This document shows positions 26,664 to 34,239 of a DNA stretch of 64,000 nucleotides, in pieces (position 1 is the first letter of the stretch; the number at the start of each line of letters is the position of its first letter). A program made the translations under genes and the position numbers. Location of the stretch: positions 1 through 64,000 of the forward strand of contig NZ_AP024600.1 of the NCBI RefSeq assembly GCF_036322585.1, given 5' to 3'. The notes beneath the pieces were generated by a model, which was not told the DNA's origin, did not search any database, and worked only from the letters and a program-made list of their open reading frames with translations. The stretch comes from Luteolibacter sp. LG18 (GTDB lineage: Bacteria > Verrucomicrobiota > Verrucomicrobiia > Verrucomicrobiales > Akkermansiaceae).

Positions 26664-27908
26664 ATGTCCGCCATCACCATCGGAAGCCCCACCCGCCAGG
26701 CATGGATCACCGTGCTCCTGCTGTGGCCGGTCGCCCTGCTGAACTACCTGGACCGGCAGATCTTCGCGACGATGAAGCTGTCGATCATGTCCGGAGTGCC
26801 GGACATCGTGACTGACCAGCACTTCGGCGATCTGATGGCGGTGTTCCTTTTCGTTTACGGTCTCTTCAGCCCAGTGGGAGGCTATGTGGCAGACCGCTTC
26901 AACCGCCGGTGGGTGATCATTGTCAGCCTCGGGGTCTGGTCCACGATCACCTGGCTCACGGGCCATGCGACGACCTACCAGCAGATGTGGTGGGCACGGG
27001 CCATCATGGGCATCAGCGAAGCCTGCTACATCCCTGCCGCGCTCGCCCTGATCGCGGACTTCCACCATGGTGGCACCCGCTCCCGTGCGGTGGGCATCCA
27101 TCAGTCCGGCATCTACCTCGGCATCATCGCCGGGGGACTGGGTGGTTACATCGCGGACTCCAGCTATGGATGGCGGGCCGCCTTCCATTGGTTCGGCCTG
27201 GCGGGGGTGCTCTATGCCGCCGTGCTCCTGCTCTTCCTGAAAAACGCACCGAAGAACGAGCGCGAGGATGACACCTCATTCCGCCCCGGTATTGTGACTT
27301 CGCTGCGCGGCCTCTTTGGAGCCTGGGCCTTCATCCTGCTGATCTTCTACTTCACCCTCCCTGCCATGCCCGGTTGGGTCGTGAAGAGCTGGATGCCCGA
27401 CTTGCTGAGGGAAACCTTCAATCTTGGCCAAGGCAAGGCAGGCGTCTCCGCCACGCTCTGGATCACCCTCGCCTCGCTCGCCGGCGTGCTGGTCGGCGGC
27501 ACCCTGGCCGATCGCTGGATGAAGACCAACGTCCGCGGCCACATCCTCGTCAGCGCCATCGGCATGGCGGTGTGCATCCCCGCGCTGTTCGGCATCGGCT
27601 ATGCGCCCTCGCTCGGCGTCGCCGTCGCTTTCCTCATCCTGTTCGGGCTCGGCTGGGGCTTCTTCGACGCGAACAACATGCCGATCCTCTGCCAGATCGT
27701 GCGCCCCGAACTACGAGCCACCGGCTATGGCCTGATGAACATGGTGAGCATCACCGTGGGCGGCCTGGCGGTGAAACAGGTGGGAGCGATGAGGGACGCC
27801 GGCTCCTCCCAATCCCTGATCTTCACCGTCTGCGGCATCGCCGCCGCGATCGCCGTGGTGCTCGTGTTGCTGATCCGCCCGCGCCCGGCCACCCCGGCCG
27901 CCGAATGA
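26664..27908 (+). CDS. MFS transporter, probable sialic acid importer
   Basis: A 414-residue inner-membrane major facilitator with about 12 hydrophobic segments. It has LLNYLDRQIF in the first helix, the cytoplasmic loop motif GGYVADRFNRRW near residues 72-83, RAIMGISEACYIPAALAL in helix 4, and the second-half loop motif GGTLADRW near 273-280. The family includes anion:proton symporters for sugar acids. Its place between a NanM-like mutarotase and an N-acetylneuraminate lyase makes sialic acid the likely substrate. Substrate identity is inferred from context, not motifs. Confidence 0.85.
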   Translation: MSAITIGSPTRQAWITVLLLWPVALLNYLDRQIFATMKLSIMSGVPDIVTDQHFGDLMAVFLFVYGLFSPVGGYVADRFNRRWVIIVSLGVWSTITWLTGHATTYQQMWWARAIMGISEACYIPAALALIADFHHGGTRSRAVGIHQSGIYLGIIAGGLGGYIADSSYGWRAAFHWFGLAGVLYAAVLLLFLKNAPKNEREDDTSFRPGIVTSLRGLFGAWAFILLIFYFTLPAMPGWVVKSWMPDLLRETFNLGQGKAGVSATLWITLASLAGVLVGGTLADRWMKTNVRGHILVSAIGMAVCIPALFGIGYAPSLGVAVAFLILFGLGWGFFDANNMPILCQIVRPELRATGYGLMNMVSITVGGLAVKQVGAMRDAGSSQSLIFTVCGIAAAIAVVLVLLIRPRPATPAAE

Positions 27909-27945
27909 CCCGTTCCCTTTCCGTTTGTTCCATTCCGTTTATCCC

Positions 27946-28890
27946 ATGTTCCTCCACGAACTCGTCGCCGCCACCCATTCGCCCTTCCACGCGGATGGCT
28001 CCCTCGCCCCTGAAGTGGTCCCGCTCCAGGCGGCCTTCCTTGCCGCGCAAGGCATCCGCACCGTCTTCATCACCGGCTCGACCGGCGAGTCCCACTCGGT
28101 GAGCTGCGCCGAAAAGCTCCGCCTGTTCGACGCGTGGGCCGAGGCCGGCCCCGCCAACGGCATCGCGGTCATCGCCCACGTCGGAGGAAACTGCATCGAG
28201 GACTGCAAGCTCCTCGCCCGCCGCGCCGCGGAACTCGGATTCCCCGCCATCAGCGCGCTGGCCCCTTCCTACTATAAACCCGGTAATCTCTCCGCCCTGA
28301 TCGACTGGTGCGCCGCGATCGCGAGCCAGGCGCCACAGACCCCCTTCTACTACTACGACATCCCGGTGCTTACCGGGGTGACGCTGCCGATGGAGAAGTT
28401 CCTGGTCGAAGCGCCCGCGCGCATCCCCACGCTGGCCGGCATCAAATTCACGAACCCGGACCTCGTCTCCTACCGCAAGAGCCTGGACGTCGCGGGTGAC
28501 CGCTTCGACCTGCCCTTCGGCATCGATGAGGCCATGCTCGGCGGACTCGCCACCGGGGCCCGCGGCGCGGTCGGATCCACCTTCAACTGGGCACCCGCCC
28601 TCTACCTCGATCTCATCGCGGCTTTCCAGCGCGGCGACCTCGACGAAGCCCAGCGCCTGCAATCCCTCTCCATCGCCATGATCGACGCCATCGCCGCCAC
28701 CGGTTTCCTCGGCACGGCCAAGGCTCTGATGGGCCGTCTGGGAGTACCGGTCGGCCCCGCCCGTCTGCCGCTCGGCAATCCGTCCACGGCCCAGGTCGAC
28801 GCCTTGATGATCCGACTGGAGGAACTCGGCTTCTCCCAATGGGGTGCCAAGCCACTTGCCAGCGCCCACCCGGCCCTCGTGAACGCCTGA
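27946..28890 (+). CDS. nanA: N-acetylneuraminate lyase (DapA/NAL aldolase family)
   Basis: A 314-residue cytoplasmic TIM-barrel aldolase. It should split N-acetylneuraminate into pyruvate and N-acetylmannosamine. Family residues are GSTGE at 44-48 for pyruvate carboxylate binding, YYYDIPVLTG starting at residue 135 with the proton-relay Tyr, and the Schiff-base Lys167 in AGIKFTNPDL. The KFTN form is close to eukaryotic and related bacterial NAL enzymes. The ATG at 27946 gives the normal N-terminus. It sits between the transporter and an N-acylglucosamine 2-epimerase, which uses its product. A dihydrodipicolinate synthase role is less likely given the context. Confidence 0.88.
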   Translation: MFLHELVAATHSPFHADGSLAPEVVPLQAAFLAAQGIRTVFITGSTGESHSVSCAEKLRLFDAWAEAGPANGIAVIAHVGGNCIEDCKLLARRAAELGFPAISALAPSYYKPGNLSALIDWCAAIASQAPQTPFYYYDIPVLTGVTLPMEKFLVEAPARIPTLAGIKFTNPDLVSYRKSLDVAGDRFDLPFGIDEAMLGGLATGARGAVGSTFNWAPALYLDLIAAFQRGDLDEAQRLQSLSIAMIDAIAATGFLGTAKALMGRLGVPVGPARLPLGNPSTAQVDALMIRLEELGFSQWGAKPLASAHPALVNA

Positions 28891-28903
28891 TCCACGTCCC
28901 CCT

Positions 28904-30061
28904 GTGAATCTCGCCGAGTTTTATCGCGACCAGTTGTTCAGCGACTGCCTGCCGTTCTGGTTCCCGCGCGCGATCGATACCGAGCACGGCGGCTTCCTCC
29001 ATTGCTTCGATGGAGATGGAACGCTGGTCGACAGTGACAAGGGCGTGTGGATCCAGGGCCGCATGAGCTGGATGCTGCTCACCCTCTACCTCGAGCAGGA
29101 GAGGCGGCCGGAATGGCTGGAGTGGGCCGAAAGCGGTCTCCGTTTCCTGGAGGAAAAGTGCATCGATCCCACCGACGGCCGCATGTATTTCCACGTGATG
29201 CGGGATGGCACGCCGGTGCGGAAGCGCCGCTATGCCTACAGCGAGAGCTTCGCCGCGATCGCCTACGCCGCCCACGCCGCCGCCACGGGATCGGTGGAAT
29301 CCGCCCGCAAGGCGCGCCATTGGTTCGACCACTTCGTGGACTGGAACTTCACGCCCGGCCGCATTCCGCCGAAGTTCACCGGCCACCGCCCGCTGGAGGC
29401 CATCGGACCGCGCATGATCGGACTCGTCACCGCGCAAGAGCTCGTGAAGCACCTCGGCGAGGATGAAACCCTTCGCGGCTGGATCGACCGCTTCCTGGCC
29501 GACATCGAGCGCCTGTTCGTGAAACCGGAGCTCAAGGTGGTCATGGAACTGGTGACTCCGGAGGGAGAAATCTCGGACCATTTCGACGGGCGCACGCTCA
29601 ATCCCGGCCACTCCATCGAGGCCGCGTGGTTCATCCTCGAAGAAGCCCGCCGCCGCGGCAACGATCCGCACTTGGTCCAGCTCGCCTGCAACATGATCGA
29701 CTGGATGTGGGAGCGCGGATGGGACACCGAGCACGGCGGCCTGTTCTACTTCCGCGACGTCCACGGCAAGCCCGTGCAGGAATATTGGCACGACATGAAA
29801 TTCTGGTGGCCACACGATGAAACGCTCATCGCCACGCTGATGGCCCACAAGATGACCAGGGAGCCACGCTACCTCGCCATGCACGAGCAATGCCGCGAGT
29901 GGTCCTTCAAGCATTTCGGCGATCCGGAACACGGCGAGTGGTATGGCTACCTGCGCCGCGACGGTGTCCCGACCAGCACGCTCAAGGGGTCCCTGTGGAA
30001 GTCCTTCTTCCACCACCCGCGCGCGCTGTGGCTGTGCCATCGACTGGCGGCGGACCAATAG
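28904..30061 (+). CDS. N-acylglucosamine 2-epimerase (AGE/RnBP family)
   Basis: A 385-residue (alpha/alpha)6-barrel enzyme that interconverts N-acetylmannosamine and N-acetylglucosamine, feeding the lyase product into amino-sugar metabolism. Seen are TEHGGFLHCFDGDG near residues 26-39, VWIQGRMSWM, YAYSESFAAIAYAA, LNPGHSIEAAWF with a conserved His, and EYWHDMKFWWPHDETL with a second. The start is a GTG 13 bp after the lyase stop; no stronger start is available. It is last in the operon. Its TAG lies inside a perfect palindrome shared with the stop of the convergent gene. No N-acetylmannosamine kinase is nearby, consistent with this kinase-free route. Confidence 0.9.
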   Translation: MNLAEFYRDQLFSDCLPFWFPRAIDTEHGGFLHCFDGDGTLVDSDKGVWIQGRMSWMLLTLYLEQERRPEWLEWAESGLRFLEEKCIDPTDGRMYFHVMRDGTPVRKRRYAYSESFAAIAYAAHAAATGSVESARKARHWFDHFVDWNFTPGRIPPKFTGHRPLEAIGPRMIGLVTAQELVKHLGEDETLRGWIDRFLADIERLFVKPELKVVMELVTPEGEISDHFDGRTLNPGHSIEAAWFILEEARRRGNDPHLVQLACNMIDWMWERGWDTEHGGLFYFRDVHGKPVQEYWHDMKFWWPHDETLIATLMAHKMTREPRYLAMHEQCREWSFKHFGDPEHGEWYGYLRRDGVPTSTLKGSLWKSFFHHPRALWLCHRLAADQ

Positions 30062-30073
30062 GGAACCCTATTG
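30056..30073. repeat. Palindrome covering two convergent stop codons
   Basis: CAATAGGG-AA-CCCTATTG is a perfect 8-bp inverted repeat. The TAG of the epimerase (30059-30061) and the TAG of the opposite gene (30068-30070) both lie within its arms. It has no T-run and may be chance or a minimal bidirectional transcript end. Confidence 0.5.
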
Positions 30074-30745
30074 CCCGTCAGTTGGCACCGAATCCTCGCC
30101 AGCCGCTTCACGCATGCTGGCCTCCCGCTGACGGGCGGCATAAGCCTCCCAGCCGAACAAGGAACGGAACCGGTCGTCCGCATCCGTCCCGGCCCTCTTC
30201 CACCGCCGGGCGTAATCAGGATCCGCCTCTTCAAGTTCCCCGGCTCCAGCTTCGGCTTCGAAGCGGGCCTGTTCCTTCTCAATCACCGGCGACAGGCTCG
30301 GATTCACAGCTCCCGCCGCAACGGGGTTCGCAACTCCGGTCATCATCGCCCGGTTTCCCGATTCATACACCAAGGGATACGTCGCCGGACGGCTGGCGAT
30401 GCATTCCTCCCGATGTTTCGCCAAATGCAGCCGGTTCGCCTGCTGCTTCGCCGAAAACCGTGGTACCGGAGCCCCTTGGGCATCCGGATGCATGGGTTCT
30501 CCCGGAGCCACATCCCCACTGTCACGCGTGATCACCGATTCATCCCCCGGCGTCAGCGGAACAGCAGCCCCAGCCTGGTGTGCCGCAGGACTTCGCTCGG
30601 ATCGCTGAACCCTCGTTTCGATGGATTCCCGGGCATGCTCCACATCTCCCGGACCGGGCTTCCCCGTCATCCAAAGGAACGCTGCGGCAAGCAGCACCAG
30701 GCCCGCGGCAATCCAGGACACTTGTCTGAAATTTGTCACGTGCAT
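30068..30745 (-). CDS. Hypothetical protein with N-terminal membrane anchor
   Basis: A 225-residue protein I do not recognise. Residues about 11-27 (ISWIAAGLVLLAAAFLWM region) form one hydrophobic segment, so it is probably an inner-membrane protein with the rest in the periplasm or an uncleaved export signal. The remainder is polar and rich in Arg, Glu and Ala with no repeats or catalytic signature. The start at 30745 (MHVTNF) places the hydrophobic segment near the N-terminus. It is downstream of the PstS-like gene but separated from it by a terminator, and convergent with the epimerase gene. Confidence 0.6.
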   Translation of the reverse strand: MHVTNFRQVSWIAAGLVLLAAAFLWMTGKPGPGDVEHARESIETRVQRSERSPAAHQAGAAVPLTPGDESVITRDSGDVAPGEPMHPDAQGAPVPRFSAKQQANRLHLAKHREECIASRPATYPLVYESGNRAMMTGVANPVAAGAVNPSLSPVIEKEQARFEAEAGAGELEEADPDYARRWKRAGTDADDRFRSLFGWEAYAARQREASMREAAGEDSVPTDGQ

Positions 30746-30773
30746 GGGCTTGTTTCGAGAACCATCCAAGAAA

Positions 30774-30806
30774 GAGGCGCTTCCAATGACAAATCGGAAG
30801 CGCCTC
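30774..30806 (-). terminator. Intrinsic terminator after PstS-like gene
   Basis: A perfect 11-bp stem (GAGGCGCTTCC / GGAAGCGCCTC) with an 11-base loop; read on the minus strand it is followed by TTTCTT. It begins 28 bp beyond the stop of the gene at 30834-31982. Confidence 0.85.
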
Positions 30807-30833
30807 ACAAATCAATCGTTCACCGGGAACAGA

Positions 30834-31982
30834 TCAATATTCCGGGTCGATCGGAGCACCGTCGTAGGCACGGGAGACGTGCATGTTCGAAAGCAGAAGA
30901 CCAGCGGAACCGGGGACCGCGATGATCTGGTTCTTCAGCGCGGTCGCCGTGGTGAGCGGCACGCCGGTGAGGGTGTTCTTGTAGAACAGGTGCTGATAGC
31001 CCCAGAAGGTATAGCGGCCTTCATACACATTGGTCGCGCTGTAGGGGACACCATTCCAGGAGAGTTCCTTGGCACCGTTGGTGATCGCGGTGGCAGAGTC
31101 GGTCAGACCGAGATAGCCGAGCAGAACGCCGAAGTTCGTGGACTTCGCGCCAAGCTTGTCGCGGAGCGTGCCACCGGAGCTGTAACCGTTGTTACCGGCC
31201 ACGTAATTGGTCGGAGCGCCAGTGGCGGCCCACGGCTGCAGGTCGGTCACTTCGTCGCTGGCCACGGTGGCGTCATACTGGATGACGGTGGCGAACGCGC
31301 CGAGACCGGACTCAGCCATGGCGGTGATGCGGGTGCCGGACTCCGGGTCACGGCCCACCGGGTAAACGGTCACGCCCTGATCGGCGCTGTTACCAGTGAA
31401 CACGGCGAGGGGCAGACCACCGTTGAAGAAGGTCTTCTGGATCACGCCCGGGGCAACGTTGGTCAGGGCGGCCGGAGCACCGTCGTTGGCGATCCACTTG
31501 AACGGCACGGCGGCCACCTTGTTGTCGGTGAGCGTCGGGGTGGTGTAGATCGTCGAACCCTGGAACACGTCGGACATCGCGACCTGGGCCACTTCCGCAG
31601 TGGTGCCAGCGGCGACGTTCGCGGTGCCACCAGCGGTGCCGTAGCCCGGGGTGGCCGGAACGGTGACAACCGCGTCAGCGAGGAAGTTCACGTTGTTGCC
31701 CTGGGCCACGTCGCGGATACCCGCGGCGGAACCGGACCAGGAGGTCTTGATGATCACGACGTTGCCCGCGATCGTGCCCTTGAAGATCGCCTGGGAGGCG
31801 GAACCGAGACCGGCGGTGCCGGTGTAGGAGTAGATCTCGTCCGGCATCAGATCGAGGATCGCCTGATGGACCGAGGAGCGGAACGCGGTCGAACCGGTCA
31901 AGCGGACGACGGTTTGGGCGGACGCGGACGACACAAGGCCGAAGCCGAGCGCTGCCACCAGGAGCATGGATTTGCTTTTCAT
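30834..31982 (-). CDS. PstS-like substrate-binding protein
   Basis: A 382-residue exported protein with a clear signal peptide (MKSKSMLLVAALGFGLVSSA, cleavage after SSASA). The mature part begins VVRLTGSTAFRSSVHQAIL, like the phosphate-binding loop region of PstS-type periplasmic proteins. It later has GRDPESGTR near residue 212, a second typical ligand-loop motif of that fold, and VAMSDVFQGS. No ABC permease or ATPase gene is near, so it may be a stand-alone surface or outer-membrane-vesicle binder rather than a transporter part. It lies downstream of two PEP-CTERM-type paralogs on the same strand, 53 bp after the nearer one. Confidence 0.75.
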   Translation of the reverse strand: MKSKSMLLVAALGFGLVSSASAQTVVRLTGSTAFRSSVHQAILDLMPDEIYSYTGTAGLGSASQAIFKGTIAGNVVIIKTSWSGSAAGIRDVAQGNNVNFLADAVVTVPATPGYGTAGGTANVAAGTTAEVAQVAMSDVFQGSTIYTTPTLTDNKVAAVPFKWIANDGAPAALTNVAPGVIQKTFFNGGLPLAVFTGNSADQGVTVYPVGRDPESGTRITAMAESGLGAFATVIQYDATVASDEVTDLQPWAATGAPTNYVAGNNGYSSGGTLRDKLGAKSTNFGVLLGYLGLTDSATAITNGAKELSWNGVPYSATNVYEGRYTFWGYQHLFYKNTLTGVPLTTATALKNQIIAVPGSAGLLLSNMHVSRAYDGAPIDPEY

Positions 31983-32035
31983 GGTATATTGTTGGAAGGG
32001 AGTGTGAGGATACAGAGGGGGATGAACACGCGGGA

Positions 32036-32803
32036 TCAGGCGCTGCGGCGGCGACGGAAGCCGGCGACGGCGACACCAAGACCAGCCAGCAGGGCGGACG
32101 TCGGCTCAGGCACGGCGGAAATCGCGCCACCGGAGCTAAGGGTGAAGGTGCCCTCGAGCGTGCTCGAGGTCGGAGAGGTGAGTCGGTAGACACTCAGCGA
32201 GTCATACACGTGGCCTTCGATTTCGGAGAAAGCACCGAAGTCGATCGCACCGCCGTTCGAGCCACCGTTCATGTAGCTGGACCAGCTGCTCGCGTCGGAG
32301 GCCGACTGGATCGCGGCGCGCGAGTTGTTGGCGGAAGCCTGGTAGGAACTGAAACCAACCGTGCCCTGTTCCATGCCTGTCATCTTGGTGGAGACCGTGG
32401 TGCGGAGCGAGTTACCGATCAGCGGACCATCGGCCGGTCCGCCGTTGGCTACGGAAACGTAAACGGTCTTGGAAGCGTCGCCGTTGACCGTCACCACGTT
32501 CGACGGGCTGCCAGCGATCCCCCAGTAGAGGTCGTCACGAGTGGCCCAGTCGGCACCGTAGATCGCCGTGAGGTCGGTGTTGAGGTCGCCGAGGCTGATC
32601 GTGCCGGAGAGAGTGCCGTCACGCACATCGGCCGCGGAACCGAGGTTCACGACGTAGTTCGTGTTGGCACCCACACCACTGGTGGCGCGGAAACCGACCA
32701 GCAGGTCGCCCTGGGTGTAGCTGACCAGCGCGCCATTGGCGGCGCCGGCCAAGCACAGCATCCCGAGGAGGGACACCGCATTTGGGAGGATATTGAGCTT
32801 CAT
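32036..32803 (-). CDS. PEP-CTERM anchored exported protein (paralog A)
   Basis: A 255-residue exported protein. The signal peptide covers about residues 1-24. The body (YTQGDLLVGFRATSGVGAN, NYVVNLGSAADVRDG, STKMTGMEQGTVGFSSYQAS, NGGSNGGAIDFGAFSEIEG) matches its upstream neighbour at 32961-34016 almost block for block. The end is a PEP-CTERM signal: VPEPTSALLAGLGVAVAGFR followed by RRRSA, for exosortase processing. Function unknown; the paired arrangement suggests related surface roles. Start is the first ATG before the signal peptide. Confidence 0.85.
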   Translation of the reverse strand: MKLNILPNAVSLLGMLCLAGAANGALVSYTQGDLLVGFRATSGVGANTNYVVNLGSAADVRDGTLSGTISLGDLNTDLTAIYGADWATRDDLYWGIAGSPSNVVTVNGDASKTVYVSVANGGPADGPLIGNSLRTTVSTKMTGMEQGTVGFSSYQASANNSRAAIQSASDASSWSSYMNGGSNGGAIDFGAFSEIEGHVYDSLSVYRLTSPTSSTLEGTFTLSSGGAISAVPEPTSALLAGLGVAVAGFRRRRSA

Positions 32804-32960
32804 GGATTATGGAATGGTTGGAATCGATTGGCGCTGGAACCGGAGTTCCGGCCGACCGAGTCCATAGGAGAGGCCGGTCAATCCGCGTAGAGAATCACAG
32901 CAACAATATCGTAACCCGAAGTCTTCCTACTATTTTCGACGTAAGACCCGCCCACACCCG

Positions 32961-34016
32961 TCACGGAGTCACCACCAAACGGACGAACTGCTTGGATTGC
33001 CCGGTCGGGATCGTGTAATGCACGGAGGAACCAGTGATCGTCAGGGCCGAGTCGCCGTTGGCGACATCGGTCCAGATCGACAAGTCCGCCGATTTCTGGA
33101 CCTTGAACGCCGTGATCGTGGTGCCCGAGGCACGCGGCCAGGTGACACCACCCGACACCACCGCCGGGGCAGCCGTGAACCCGTTGCCGGCGGTACCCAT
33201 GAAGAATTCCGCACCGTTGCTGATACCGTCGCCGTCATAATCGAGATTGGCCGCCTGGCCGCCCGCGTTCGTAGCAGCCCACGTGCTGTAGCTGGTACCG
33301 GTGCTGGCAGGCGTGAACGAAACCTGACCGGACGCATTGATCGAGAACTGGCCGACAAATGCACCTGCCGACGTGGAGGTCAGACGGTAGAGGCCGAGCG
33401 ACTGGGTCGGCAGGCCCTCCATTTCCGAAAAGGCGCCGAAATCAATCGCGCCACCGTTTGAACCGCCATCCATGAAACTCGCCCAACTGTTGGCGTCACC
33501 CGTTCCCTGACTCACCGCCACCGTGCTGTTCGCGGTGGCCTGATAGGACGTGAACCCGGTGGTACCACTTTCCAAAGCAACCATCTTGGTGGACACCGTC
33601 GTCCGGAGGGACGTGTTGATTGCCGGACCATCGCCAACGCCTCCTCCTGGAATGGAAACATAAACCGTTCTGCCAGGATCGCCGTTGACCGTCGTCGTCG
33701 AAATGTTGCTGGGGCTGCAAGCGACCCCCCAGAAGAGGTCCGTCCGCGTGCGCCAGTTCGCGCCGTAGATGGTGGAGAGGTCTGTCGCGATATTGCCCGG
33801 AATGGTGACCGTGCCGCTGATCAATCCATCACGGAACGACGAAGCGTGGCCGAGGTTCACCACGTAACAGGTGGAAGCATTGAGCCCTCCCGTGGCCCGG
33901 AAACCCATCAGCACGTCGCCTTGGACGTAGGTGGGCGCGGCGGCACTGGCAACCGAGGGGGAAAACACGCCGAGCATCAGCATGGCGGAAGCGAGTGAGG
34001 AAATGGACTTGGGCAT
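32961..34016 (-). CDS. Exported protein, paralog B, with calcium-repeat C-terminus in place of PEP-CTERM
   Basis: A 351-residue exported protein. The signal peptide is about residues 1-26 (MPKSISSLASAMLMLGVFSP...). Residues 27 to about 240 parallel paralog A (YVQGDVLMGFRATGGLNAS, YVVNLGHASSFRDG, STKMVALESGTTGFTSYQA, DGGSNGGAIDFGAFSEMEG). From about 250 it diverges: STWAATNAGGQAANLDYDG, an Asp-rich DYDGDGISNGAEFFMG repeat, and a beta module ending QKSADLSIWTDVANGDSALT... The start at 34016 removes 18 upstream residues without a signal. The pair shows a tandem duplication followed by exchange of the C-terminal anchoring module. Confidence 0.85.
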   Translation of the reverse strand: MPKSISSLASAMLMLGVFSPSVASAAAPTYVQGDVLMGFRATGGLNASTCYVVNLGHASSFRDGLISGTVTIPGNIATDLSTIYGANWRTRTDLFWGVACSPSNISTTTVNGDPGRTVYVSIPGGGVGDGPAINTSLRTTVSTKMVALESGTTGFTSYQATANSTVAVSQGTGDANSWASFMDGGSNGGAIDFGAFSEMEGLPTQSLGLYRLTSTSAGAFVGQFSINASGQVSFTPASTGTSYSTWAATNAGGQAANLDYDGDGISNGAEFFMGTAGNGFTAAPAVVSGGVTWPRASGTTITAFKVQKSADLSIWTDVANGDSALTITGSSVHYTIPTGQSKQFVRLVVTP

Positions 34017-34170
34017 GAGGAGTTCGGTGATTCGAGCCCGCAGCGTGATACCCTCCTGAACGACCCGCAAAGCACTCTACGCTGACGGATTCGTCACCAT
34101 CGCGACGACCCCATGTGACAATCCGCCGATCCCCCGCCACACACTCCAACAGAACAATGGTGATCATAGA

Positions 34171-34202
34171 AAAAGCCTCCGGTCGGTGAACCGGAGGCTT
34201 TT
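34171..34202 (-). terminator. Strong bidirectional terminator after the TpsA gene
   Basis: A perfect 13-bp stem (AAAAGCCTCCGGT / ACCGGAGGCTTTT) with a six-base loop, with A and T tracts on the two flanks. It lies about 40 bp past the stop of the giant gene at 34240 and separates the two-partner secretion train from paralog B. Confidence 0.9.
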
Positions 34203-34239
34203 CATATCAATGGTCAATCGCGGCAAACCATCGGCCGGC

